Origin: Symbiodinium natans
Taxonomy: Eukaryota; Sar; Dinophyceae; Suessiales; Symbiodiniaceae
Direction of reading: 5' to 3'
DNA: 64,000 nucleotides
Assembly (NCBI GenBank): GCA_905221605.1
Contig: CAJNDS010000180.1
Coordinates: 685,001 to 749,000 of the forward strand
The notes beneath the pieces are model-generated. The model ran no database searches and had not been told where the DNA came from. It was given only the letters and a program-made list of their open reading frames with translations. Made by a program: the position numbers and the translations under genes. Shown here piece after piece: positions 41,548 through 50,345 of the stretch. How positions within the stretch are numbered: the first letter of the stretch is position 1; every line of letters begins with the position of its first letter.

Positions 41548-42267
41548 CTGGAATTGCTGCATTTCTTGTGGCAGCCAAAATCGTCGGACCCGAATTCGCG
41601 CGGCCTGTGTGGATTCCCTTCCACCAAAGCCCTAACCCCTAAAACCCTAAACTGAGCGGTTCGTCCAGCCATGGGTGTGCCAAAAACCCTTAAAACCCGA
41701 AACCCTAAACCCGTAAACCCTAACAAAACAGGAACGGGGCTACTTTGACCCGAACCTCCTGGCCCGCGACCGCTCGAAACTCTTCGGCCAGAAGCTCTGC
41801 TTTTGAGGGCATCCTATATAGTCTGGCTTTTGGGGTTTAGGGTTTAGGGGTTAGGGCTTAGGGTTTAGGGTCAAGGTGGGCAGCTAGGCACCTGCGGCAT
41901 CCGAAGTCTCCCTTGAGACACAGCGTAAGTCTAAGCCGGTTTACACCGTTTTTGGACGCCACCGTCTCTCTTGAGCTACCCCACAGCTCCCCGATACAGC
42001 AGTGCCAAGATTTTTGAAGAAGGTCTGACCGCGCTTGTGTCTCGCGTCGCGAGTCTGGCCCCCCCCAAAACTTGCCCGAAACCAACCCTAAACCCTAAAC
42101 CCTAAACCCTAAACCCTAAAAAAAAAACCTAAGCTTCCTCTTCTCTGGAGGCCGGCGTCTCACCAGCGATGGGCAAGGAGTGGACATCGGCGTCCTGGCG
42201 CCGACGTATCTTCCACGGAGCGCACCCAAAGCAGGCCGAGCCGCAGTGTTTGTTGCCAGCTTCCTGG

Positions 42268-42377
42268 GTTTAGGGTTTAGGGTTTAGGGTTTAGGGTTTA
42301 GGGTTCAGGGTTAGGGTTTAGGGTTTAGGGTTAGGGTTTAGGGTTTAGGGTTTAGGGTTTAGGGTTTAGGGTTTAGG
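42268..42377. repeat. Interstitial telomere-like array (TTTAGGG)n
   Basis: About fifteen units ending 100 bp upstream of the first possible ATG of the aminotransferase gene. Confidence 0.92.
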
Positions 42378-42642
42378 GGCCTTGCTCGAAACCCTGGTTT
42401 CCAGATCTCGCCTGCTCTTGCTGGGGCAAGAAGACTTGAAGGGTCCCAGAAGTTGGCCGAACAAGTAGCTTGGCTCTGTCATGCAGGTTGGACACTCGGA
42501 CACACGCACAGCATGCGAACCCCAGCTGTTGCAACGAAAGAGGGCGGACCCCTGCCAGCTGGACAGCACAGCACAGATCTTCGAGAGGCAGAACTCTTCG
42601 CACCCAAGTTGTGTAAACACAAGAACAGCACCCCAACTTGCA

Positions 42643-44954
42643 ATGGCTGAAGCCGCCTCTGGCTACGCTGGAGATCAAGGGGATGCACCTCCGGGCCTTC
42701 ACTCCCTTGCCCGCGATTTCCCGCATAAGCCTTCCGGGTGTCTGAACCACGGATCCTTTGGGGCGGCCCCCAGCTGCGTCTTGGAGTCGCAGCGAAGCTA
42801 TCAGAGGCGCTGGGCCGAGCGACCTGACGAGATGTTCTTCCGAGGTGAGCTCTTCGATCGTCTGCGACTTGCGGCCGCCAGTTGCATCCCCCTGCTCACG
42901 CGCAGCCCTGATCAAGTCCTTCCTACGCAAGTGGCCTTGATAGAGAATGCTTGCGCCGCAACTATATCCTGCTTGGGAATCAATTTTTGATTCTTGTTTA
43001 TATAACACCCAAGAGGGTATTGAAATTAGTTTTTCTGAAGGTTCTAAGGGGAGATACAGGCAACTGCCATGATAGCACACCGCTGGTCCAAGCTGGTCCA
43101 TCCGGGTGATGTGGTTTTCGTTCTTGACTGCGTGTACGGGGCTTGTCGGATGTGTCTCCGCGAATCTTGGTAACCCTGTGGTACCCTTTGCCCCCTGTTT
43201 TTTGGGGGGGGTTCAAGGTTCCCTTACAAACTAGCCAAGCAAAAAAGGGGTGCTCCCATTATAAGATGGTTGCTGGGGTACCAAGGAATACTGCTGCGCC
43301 GATCCCCGCATCGGTGGGGAGTTACTTGCCCTGAGCATCTTCGAGGACTACGGGGCTTTTCCCAGGTCCTCCGCAGAGATCCTTGGGGAGCAAAGGAACC
43401 CTAAAAGTTGGGGTCATAAACCCTATGCCTACACTACAAAAATCCCTATTAAAGTATATGAGCCGTAAACCCTATAGTTACTACTAGAATTCCCTATTAA
43501 GGGTAGTATGAACCCTAAACCTTATGCTACCATAGTTTTCCCTATTCAGGGTAATAGGAACCATAAACCCGTTTTGGGTTCATTTCGTCCTCAAGGATAG
43601 CGGAACGGTTCCGCAGCAGCCTGGCCAAGCAAGTCGAACGTCTTAGGCAGGCAGTTCATTCAGAGGCTGAGCAGCCCAGTGGCACCCTTTTACCCTTTTT
43701 GTTGGTAGGGTGTAGGGTGTAGGGTTTAGGGTGTAGGGTTTAGGGTTTAGGGTTTAGGCTTTAGGGTTCCCTTTACTTGAAAAGTAACGGGTGCCCTGAT
43801 TATAATATGGTTAATGACTGGGCTACTTCGGAGGAGGAGGGCCAAGCACTGGCCCAGAATCAACCAGCTCCGCCAGAGCGAAAGGTGTTCTTCTTCTTGG
43901 ACTATGTGTCGTCCCAGCCCGCCTTTGTTCTGCCTGTTGCAGAGATGTTGCGAGAAATCGGAGCTATCCTAAGCACAGACAGTGCAGGTTCCTCATGCCT
44001 GTCGTTGGGTGAGATCTGCATCGATGCTGCACATGCATTTGCAGTGGAGGGGCTTGATGTCGTGAGGCAATTCGAGGGCTTGTCTCCAGAACTGAGACCG
44101 CACTGGTGGTTTGCAAACCTGCACAAATGGGCCTTTGCCGCCCCAACAGCGACCGTGGTGTACGCCAAAGACTCAGAACTCATGAGTCAGACTTCTCATC
44201 CGATGGTCAGCTGGTTTTATGGCAAAGGCTTGCATGAAGAATGTCTGTGGGCAGGAACTCGCGACTACAGCGCCCTGCTTAGTGTGCCGTCGGCAGTGCG
44301 ATTCTTTCAGACATGGCGTAGCAACCCGGACGCTGGAGCCCATGAAGGACTAAGTCCTGCAGCATTCTCAAAGGCAAAGATCCTTGAAGCCGGCAGATAC
44401 CTCGCAGAACTCTGGGGGACAACCGATACTTAGTAGTAGAGTAGGTAGCCTTTAACCTTTTTTGGGGTATGAGACTTCCTTTGTAATCCCAAGGGTTAAC
44501 CTTTAGTCCCCCAAGGATACTGGACAACTTTAAGGATACCCTGCCACATCCAGAGCTGGTGTGTGCTTTGATGATGGTGGAGCTCCCACGAGACCTTGAC
44601 ATGGGAGCGGCAGATATACCAGGTCTTCCCACGGCAGACACGAAGCTTAGAGATACTTGGGAAATAGTGCTTTGTGTTTCAGTTTTTGGGGCACCTGAAT
44701 TCCTACGAACGGCCACGTTTTTTTTCCTTTTGCTAGGGTTCCCAGTTCAGTAGAGGAAGGAGAGGCGGAGCGTGCGATCGATGCTCAGGGACGACTACGG
44801 GGTCGAAGCTGCTGTGGGCACTTTCGGGCCCTGCGGCAACTTCATCCGCCTCTCCTACGCGGTCTACAACACCTGGGATGACATCCTACAGCTGGGGCAG
44901 GGGGTCATGGACATCCTGCGTGCGCAGCGCAGCAGCCCGAAGCTCAACCCTTGA
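42643..44954 (+). CDS. Class-V PLP-dependent aminotransferase (isopenicillin-N-epimerase-like), seven exons
   Basis: Exons: 42643-42957, 43060-43161, 43286-43377, 43596-43668, 43834-44424, 44535-44651 and 44760-44954. They join in one frame to 494 residues. Landmarks in order: LNHGSFGAAP near the N-terminus, VALIENA, VLDCVYGACR, FLDYVSSQPAFVLPV, ICIDAAHAFAVEGLDV (a D-A-A-H cofactor-binding segment), WWFANLHKWAFAAP (the PLP lysine in HKW), HPMVSWFYGKGL, LWAGTRDYSALLSVP, MMVELP, and the C-terminal YGVEAAV...IRLSYAVYNTWDD. These fit the class-V family whose members act on amino acids such as cysteine or penicillin precursors; the substrate here is unknown. The frame is open upstream from another ATG at 42481, so the start is uncertain. 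Five of the six introns use GC or GA donors and carry duplicated flanks; boundaries of introns 4 and 6 are the least certain. Confidence 0.85.
42958..43059 (+). mobile_element. Aminotransferase intron 1: family A introner, GC-AG
   Basis: Begins GCAACTATATCCTGC and ends GGGGAGATACAG. Exon 2 starts GCAACT, repeating the first six bases of the intron. The middle (GGGAATCA, CCAAGAGGGTATTGAAA, GAAGGTTCTAAGGGGAG) matches the 27513-27612 intron. Exon 1 ends on a whole codon, and splicing gives ENACAATAMIAHRW, the family's expected segment. Confidence 0.88.
43162..43285 (+). mobile_element. Aminotransferase intron 2: family F introner, GA-AG
   Basis: Intron GAATCTTGGTAACCC...GGGGTACCAAG, with GAAT repeated at the start of exon 3. 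Inside the GAAT the ends are CTTGGTA and TACCAAG, a perfect inverted pair. Only this GA donor joins MCLR to EYCCADPRIGG in the frame that later gives FPRSSAEI. GA donors are reported for dinoflagellates. Confidence 0.78.
43378..43595 (+). mobile_element. Aminotransferase intron 3: family C introner, GA-AG, with internal duplications
   Basis: Starts GATCCTTGGGGAGC, ends TTTCGTCCTCAAG, and exon 4 starts GAT. At 218 bp it is twice the length of other C elements because an internal TACTA...CCCTATTAAG block occurs three times. Splicing joins SSAE to IAERFRSSLAKQ in frame. Confidence 0.82.
43669..43833 (+). mobile_element. Aminotransferase intron 4: family F introner containing a telomere-like array
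   Basis: GAGCAGCCCAGTGGCACCC on the left and GACTGGGCTACTTCGGAG on the right, with GAG duplicated. The core CCCTTTTTG...GGTTCCCTTTAC is split by about 60 bp of TAGGGTG/TTTAGGG repeats (about 43706-43768). The exact boundary is ambiguous by one GAG unit. Confidence 0.7.
44425..44534 (+). mobile_element. Aminotransferase intron 5: family B introner, GA-AG
   Basis: Starts GATACTTAGTAG, ends GACAACTTTAAG, and exon 6 starts GATACC, a 5-bp duplication. Splicing joins LWGTT to DTLPHPELV; without it there is a stop at 44431-44433. The core CCTTTAACC/GGTTAACCTTT is the family B signature. Confidence 0.85.
44652..44759 (+). mobile_element. Aminotransferase intron 6: small element-like intron, boundaries uncertain
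   Basis: An in-frame GA...AG choice (44652-44759) joins TKLR to ERRSVRSMLRDDYG. Inside are inverted stretches ACTTGGGAA and TTCCCAGT and a T-run. No other copy of this family was recognised in the window, so element origin is inferred. Confidence 0.55.
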
Positions 44955-45715
44955 GGGAGGCGCAAAAAAGAGCGCTGCCGGTTCCTGAGGATCATACGTC
45001 ATACTCAGGAATATTTTTCAGAGGGGTTTTAAGGCCCATCCTAGCTAAGCTACTGCATTGCTTAAGTCAATGAGCACTCGAAAACCCAGAACATGTATCT
45101 CAATGCGGTGCCGAGGACTCGTTCCTTTCGGCATATCGAGGCGTTGCTTCAGGATGGGGTTTAGGGTCTAGGGCTTAGGGTTTAGGGTGTAGGGCTTAGG
45201 GTTTAGGGTGTAGGGCTTAGGGCTTAGGGATCTAGCTTCTCGTTAGAATGTGAACTATACTCACGGGCTTCAGCGTGCACAGCTTCCCGAGTCACCCTAC
45301 ATAAACCCCTGAACCCTTAAACCCTTAGTTTAGACCTTTAACCCCTTAAACCCTCAACCCTAAACTGGCAGTGTGGCTGGTCTGCGGCGGGTGGCAAACA
45401 CAATGCCCTAAACTGGCCTTGCTAGGTAGACCCGTGGAATATCGTAAATTTCATATTCAGGAAGATTTTCCCTAATCCCTAAACACGAACCCTAAACCCT
45501 AAACCCAAACCCTGTTCAGGAACACTAAACCCTAAACCCTAACCCCTAAACCCTAAACCCTAAACCGGAGGCTTTTAAGGGCCATCCTACCCTTGGGCCC
45601 GGAAGAGATGCCAGGAGAGGCGAGGCACAGCCCACCGGCCACAACTCCCGCCCAGTGGGGCCAAGACCTCTTGGATCACAGCTCGAAGGCCGCGCTCTGG
45701 GTTGCAGATTTTTAG

Positions 45716-45770
45716 GGTTTGGGGTTTAGGGTTTAGGGTTTAGGATTTAGGGTTTAGGGTTTAAGGTTAC
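45716..45770. repeat. Interstitial telomere-like array (TTTAGGG)n
   Basis: About seven units, including TTTAGGA. Confidence 0.85.
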
Positions 45771-46589
45771 TCGAAGGGCTTAGGGGTGGCTGGCTGATGG
45801 CAGTTTACGGGTGTGCTGGGCTTTTGGGGCTGTCGAGGTCTCATCGCACACCATGTGCCTAGAATCCCCAAGCCCCAAACCCTAAACACCACAAAACCCC
45901 AAATTCCAAACCCCAAACCCCCAACCCTAAACCCTAAACCCTACATCCAAGGGTCACTGCAGACATGAACCTACCAACCGATGCCTTGCCGGCCATGTGC
46001 GAGTGTGAGAGTCGAAACCCAAGGGATCTTCAGGAGTTCAGTCTTTGATAGGCCCTGGAGACATGGGGCTGCGTGCTGCTCCGCGGACTTCTGCTCCCTG
46101 AGGTGACATGGACAAGAGTTTCGGGGCCATGTCCTCACTTCCAGTAGTATTCGTGTGAACTGAGGGTTTAGGTTTAAATCTGGGTTTAGGGTTTAGGGTT
46201 TAGGGTTTAGGGTTGCAGCCTCGGGCTTCTACAAACGGAGCGGTTTCTTGTTGCTCATTTCTCTTGCTGCCGTGCTGCCTGGTGATGCTTGCCAGCTTCG
46301 TAGACATGCCGCTCGACGGAAATTTTCTCCCCAGCCTGAAATACAAACACATACAAATATGTGAACAAATAAACAAATATCTATATTTATGCATGTGTAA
46401 GAGTTGTGAATGTAAAAAACCACATAGATAAATATGTATATATATGTAGACACATAAACATAGATGTACATATATGTACACACCCTAAACCCTAAACCCT
46501 AAAACTATCCACTTCCGAATCCCGAAAGCAGAGGACGTCCTCGCCCTGCGAAAAGCTCTCGGGCTGGGAGGTCACCAAGGGCACCTCCG

Positions 46590-46696
46590 AGTCGTTTAGG
46601 GTTTAGGATTTAGGGTTTAGGATTTAGGATTCAGGATTTAGGGTTTAGGATTTAGGGTTTAGGATTTAGGGTTTAGGATGCAGGGTTTAGGATGTA
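46590..46696. repeat. Variant telomere-like array with alternating TTTAGGG/TTTAGGA
   Basis: Units alternate TTTAGGG and TTTAGGA for about 100 bp. This higher-order 14-bp pattern is not seen in the other arrays and suggests local amplification after mutation. Confidence 0.85.
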
Positions 46697-47249
46697 GGAC
46701 GATCATCGGGAGCTGACTCCACTGGTTCCTTCTTAGGCTTATTAGGATTCAAAAAGTCGGGTTCAAAAAGGTTCGCGTTGTTTTTTTTTCTCGTGATGTA
46801 GTGCAGTTATGTTTAGTCTCCTGAAGTATAGGGCTGTTTATAGGGTTTTCGATTGTGTGCGTTTCTCGGGAATTGGGAATGCTGTGTAATCTACAGAGTG
46901 TAGGTGCGTGGGTTTACAGGACGTGAGTTTGTTCCGTTGTGAACTTCCTCTATTTCGGACATCTGAGTTTCAGCTGACCTGTGTATTTGCGGAAGCTCCA
47001 TGGTGTCCCCCAAGCGGCACCGCAAACGTGACCCCTCCAGCAACTTACTGTTGGTTAGTAGGGAGTGAGGGAATGAGGTACCCTATATAACCCCTTAAAA
47101 GGTATACATGTACATACCCACAACAAGCAAAGGCCCCGTGGATTTGAGCCGCCACGCCGGGCTGCCGAAGTTGGGCTTTGGGTGCACCTTGGGTCGATTT
47201 GGGTTTCTTTTCCAAACATCGGGTTTAGGGTGTAGGCTTAGGGTTTAGG

Positions 47250-47312
47250 GGTTTTCCGAAAATAGGGGTACCCTTTTTGGGGTTCCTATAGTAGGGATTC
47301 AACTACTTTCGG
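47250..47312 (+). mobile_element. Family D element, partial, at the viral border
   Basis: GGGGTTTTCCGAAAATAGG, GGGTACCCTTTTTGGGG and GATTCAACTACTTTCGGGG match the family D core. It is the last host-type repeat before the AT-rich viral DNA. Confidence 0.55.
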
Positions 47313-47369
47313 GGTATATTAAGTTAGTTATGGTCATGCCCCTTGGAAGATAGGAACAATCCATACACC

Positions 47370-47736
47370 CCCCCCCCACGCCCATACATCATTTTTCACT
47401 CATTTTTCACACATCCTAACTCATAGCCTTCTTCATTATCACATTTTTCACCAAAAACACGCATCGCACCTTATCCATTTTCCAAATCTATTTTTTCTCA
47501 ATTTTTCCAGCATTTTTTGAAAATACATTTTTTCTCAAAAAATATTGTTGTATCTTAGCGAATTTAAAATCTATCAAATCTTGTCATATAGCCTTATTCA
47601 TTTTCATTTATATCTCGTCTTATTCGTTTTTTCTTTTCAATCCTCCTTATTCGTTTTTAAATCGTTTAGCCTCACTCGTTTTAAATTTTCCTCAAATTTC
47701 TTAAATTTTATCGTTGATTATTAGCGGGTCTTTCAT
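47370..47736. other. AT- and pyrimidine-rich left flank of the viral element, no gene
   Basis: A poly-C run (about 47366-47376) is followed by TCATTTTTCAC-type repeats. No open frame of note. It may include the viral terminal repeat, which cannot be confirmed without the other end. Confidence 0.5.
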
Positions 47737-47973
47737 TTATAAAAATTCTTCCGGAAAATTATCTAAAATCGTATCTTTCCAATGGGCGTGATGGGGTTCA
47801 TTCATTTTATCAAAATTATTCAATAATGTATTGTAATCTTCTGGATGGGCGTGAGGGGGTTGATAGAATTTAGGGTATTTTGGGTGGTTCGCGTATGCTA
47901 CACGAAACTTCGTGTTCGGGGCTTGGAGCAGTAGATGATACAAGGTTTTGTTAATATAAAGGAATATTAACAA
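47737..47973 (-). CDS. Hypothetical short ORF with an internal HAH-x-KD/ED repeat
   Basis: The frame has no early ATG (it opens with TTG), so it may be a fragment or a 3' exon. Two similar segments occur: PPHAHPEDYNTLLNNF and PHHAHWKDTILDNF. That regularity hints at real coding. No function can be named. Confidence 0.25.
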   Translation of the reverse strand: MLIFLYINKTLYHLLLQAPNTKFRVAYANHPKYPKFYQPPHAHPEDYNTLLNNFDKMNEPHHAHWKDTILDNFPEEFL

Positions 47974-48105
47974 AATCTGTTTATCAATTTATTTTAGAAT
48001 AGATTGTATCAATTACTGTTTCCTGGAAACAAATTAAAAATACTTCTCATTCTCTGCATCATACTGCGAATTTGATTGAGGGCTGAATGATTTAAAAAAA
48101 TCCAG

Positions 48106-48416
48106 TAGAGCATCCGGCCCGATGCCCTACAGCATCCAGCCCCATGCCCTAGAGCATCCGGCCCAATGCCCTACAGCATCCAGCCCAATGCCCTAGAGCA
48201 TCCGGCCCAATGCCCTAGAGCATCCGGCCCGATGCCCTAGAGCATCCGGCCCAATGCCCTAGAGCATCCGGCCCAATGCCCTAGAGCATCCGGCCCGATG
48301 CCCTAGAGCATCCGGCCCAATGCCCTAGAGCATCCGGCCCGATGCCCTACAGCATCGCGCCCGATGCCCTCCCTACTCCCGCCCGATGCCCTCCCTACTC
48401 GTGCCCGATGCCCTAC
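48106..48416 (+). repeat. 22-bp GC-rich minisatellite, about 14 units
   Basis: The unit is near AGAGCATCCGGCCCGATGCC with CCT completing it. CATCCGGCCCGATG is an imperfect palindrome. Variants alternate A/G in the CCCRATG position. The last three units diverge. It stands out as GC-rich inside AT-rich viral DNA. Confidence 0.9.
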
Positions 48417-48525
48417 AAAATCAAGCCCCGATTTTGGAAAAACTCAGTGTCATGGTAGTAAAAATATGGTTTTTAGGAGTTTTGTAAATAATTAATACAA
48501 TATTTTTGAGATATTATTGTATTAA

Positions 48526-49203
48526 TCATTCATATTCATACACACTACCACCATCACTATCACTATCACTATCATTATCACTATCACTATCGGTATTAAA
48601 CCAATATTCATTAATGATATTTAGTAGAGAAAAACCAAAATCGCAATCATATAAATAGTGATGAGTTTCAACAATACTTCCGTGGTTATTATCCATAATA
48701 TAAAAAATGACTTCTTTCAGTATGTTATAGTATGCATTTAATATATGGGGGTTTTTACGATAATATAAATGCTTAAAATCAAAAAACATATCAGCATTAT
48801 CTAAATTATCATACAACCATTTCAACTTCTTATGTTGAAACTCAGTATATGTAATTAATCCCTTCAATATTTCATTTGTGATAAACTCATAAGAAGGAAA
48901 TGGATTAAACTTAATAAAATAATATGTTTGAATTTCCATTAATGAATAGTATTTCCAATCAATACAATTTCCAATTACAGAGGTTATTTTAATGCACTTT
49001 GAACATGAAAAGAAATTACACACAGAAGCAATTGTATTATCATTTAAATTAATCTTGAGTTGTTTTTTTAATCCCAGTCGCATTTTCTTACATTCTTGGC
49101 AGTTATTAACAATTGACATTACATAATTCAGACTATTCATTAAATCATCCTTACAACAATGTTTGGGAATATCAGAACTGGTAGCGCTTTCTGTATCACT
49201 CAT
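48526..49203 (-). CDS. Hypothetical viral protein with an acidic Ser-Asp tail
   Basis: I chose the ATG at 49203 (MSDTESATSSDIPKHCC); the frame also opens upstream with a TTG only. The product is about 225 residues with Cys pairs near the N-terminus (KHCC, NCQECKK, FFSCSKC) that could bind zinc. A mostly helical middle follows, then a C-terminal SDSDNDSDSDSD run. A TATATATAC motif sits about 13-20 bases upstream. I recognise no family. Confidence 0.6.
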   Translation of the reverse strand: MSDTESATSSDIPKHCCKDDLMNSLNYVMSIVNNCQECKKMRLGLKKQLKINLNDNTIASVCNFFSCSKCIKITSVIGNCIDWKYYSLMEIQTYYFIKFNPFPSYEFITNEILKGLITYTEFQHKKLKWLYDNLDNADMFFDFKHLYYRKNPHILNAYYNILKEVIFYIMDNNHGSIVETHHYLYDCDFGFSLLNIINEYWFNTDSDSDNDSDSDSDGGSVYEYE

Positions 49204-49264
49204 TTTCACACTAGTATATATACCTGTTATTTCTTTAAATGCTTTCTTCCTTGAATGGTTCAAA

Positions 49265-49428
49265 CCCGTGAGGATTAAACCCCCTAGGGTTAGCTTTCAA
49301 ACCCCTAAGGGTTAGCTTTCAAACCCCTAAGGGTTAGCTTTCAAACCCCTAAGGGTTAGCTTTCAAACCCCTAAGGGTTAGCTTTCAAACCCCGAAGGGT
49401 TAGCTTTCAAACCCCCAACTCCTAGAGT
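49265..49428 (+). repeat. 22-bp tandem repeat, about 7 units, palindromic core
   Basis: Unit AAACCCCTAAGGGTTAGCTT plus TC. The core AACCCCTAAGGGTT is an imperfect palindrome. Ends abruptly where the next array begins. Confidence 0.9.
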
Positions 49429-49672
49429 TTGCCCATAAACTCCTAGATAGTGCCCATAAACTCCCAGAGTTTGCCCATAAACTCCTAGAGTTTGCCCATA
49501 AACTCCTAGAGTTTGCCCATAAACTCCCGGAGTTTGCCCATAAACTCCCGGAGTTTGCCCATAAACTCCCAGAGTTTGCCCATAAACTCCTAGAGTTTGC
49601 CCATAAACTCCTAGAGTTTGCCCACAAACTCCTAGAGTTTGCCCATAAACTCCTAGAGTTTGCTCAGAAGCA
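49429..49672 (+). repeat. 21-bp tandem repeat, about 12 units, palindromic core
   Basis: Unit ACTCCTAGAGTTTGCCCATA plus A. ACTCCTAGAGT is an inverted repeat around CTA. On the minus strand all units keep one frame open (49378-49689), encoding GVYGQTL repeated; this may be a by-product of the 21-bp period. Confidence 0.9.
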
Positions 49673-49764
49673 AACGCAAGAGAAAACAAGTAAAAAGAAA
49701 AAATGAATAAACAAAATAAAGATAAACATAATTAATACAAATATTTAAGGTCATATTGTATTAA

Positions 49765-50310
49765 TTATTTGCTTAGTAACTCTTGATGCTTGGCAGTTCT
49801 CTTATGTGAAGCCATATTCCGCGTGGATACATAACATCCACATTCACATAGCCTTTTCTCTTGTAATTTCATTGTAAGGGTTTCTTTGTGGTCTTCTCTA
49901 TACTTCTTATCTACCTCATGTTTGTGTTCCTTTGTTCTCTCTCGGTATTCTTTTTTTTGTGCCTTGCTATGTTCTATTGTATCATAATAGTGTTGTTTTT
50001 TGGTTCTACCCATAATTTTTCTATTCACACATGTTGTGTTTCGGATGTGGTAACCCTCTCGCGCTTCAAGTTCTGTTCTATTCTGACATGGGTACATTTC
50101 CAGTAATTCAATTTTGCAGTTTTCCATCCCGAATTCGTTAAACAAATGGAATGCAGTGGTGAGATTTCCATTATTGTATAAATATTGTTTGTATTTATCT
50201 CGGTGTTTCGTCATTCGCTTTGATAGTTCTTCAACAGTACTACCAATGTAGCATTTCGTATAATTACTATCCCAAATAGCATATATTTTACCTTTCTGGA
50301 AGTCTGGCAT
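49765..50310 (-). CDS. GIY-YIG endonuclease with C-terminal zinc-finger-like segment
   Basis: A 181-residue protein from the ATG at 50310. The GIY-YIG core is clear: KIYAIW (residues 8-13), YIGST (21-25), the conserved Arg in LSKRMTKHR (R32) and a glutamate in ELEAREGYHI (about 84). A basic linker (YRERTKEHKHEV) precedes a CECGC...H...H segment (about 153-174) that may bind DNA with zinc. Such nucleases cut DNA in homing and viral recombination. It sits next to the integrase gene on the same strand, 36 bp from its end. Confidence 0.85.
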   Translation of the reverse strand: MPDFQKGKIYAIWDSNYTKCYIGSTVEELSKRMTKHRDKYKQYLYNNGNLTTAFHLFNEFGMENCKIELLEMYPCQNRTELEAREGYHIRNTTCVNRKIMGRTKKQHYYDTIEHSKAQKKEYRERTKEHKHEVDKKYREDHKETLTMKLQEKRLCECGCYVSTRNMASHKRTAKHQELLSK

Positions 50311-50345
50311 TAGTTGTATAACCGAATATACCTTTAATTACCTTT

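Larger units (their letters stand above)
38133..42642. other. Gene-poor mosaic before the aminotransferase gene
   Basis: Holds telomere-like arrays (including the longest in the window), a family E element, a family A element in an exon-like piece, and unrecognised GC-rich pieces (about 38700-38930, 39420-39610, 40080-40480, 42130-42265). No complete gene is evident. Confidence 0.5.
44955..47369. other. Gene-poor mosaic between the aminotransferase gene and the viral element
   Basis: Telomere-like arrays (45150-45232, 45515-45567, 45716-45770, 46186-46214, 46590-46696), an AT-rich microsatellite (about 46330-46483) and a repeated CAGGAA...TTTTAAGGGCCATCCT element (44995-45052, and 45455-45590 where a CCCTAAA array splits it; another at 39327-39370). 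A family D element lies at 47250-47312. No gene is supported. Confidence 0.55.

Noticed and set aside
43777..44433. Stand-alone aminotransferase ORF
   Set aside because: Its first residues read the right end of a family F element and its last codons read into a family B element; the true exon is 43834-44424.
1..47369. Window as a true chromosome end because of TTTAGGG arrays
   Set aside because: Arrays are short, occur in both orientations and are interspersed with genes and elements over 47 kb.
49265..49672. CRISPR array
   Set aside because: Units are directly adjacent with no variable spacers, in viral DNA of a eukaryote, with no cas genes.
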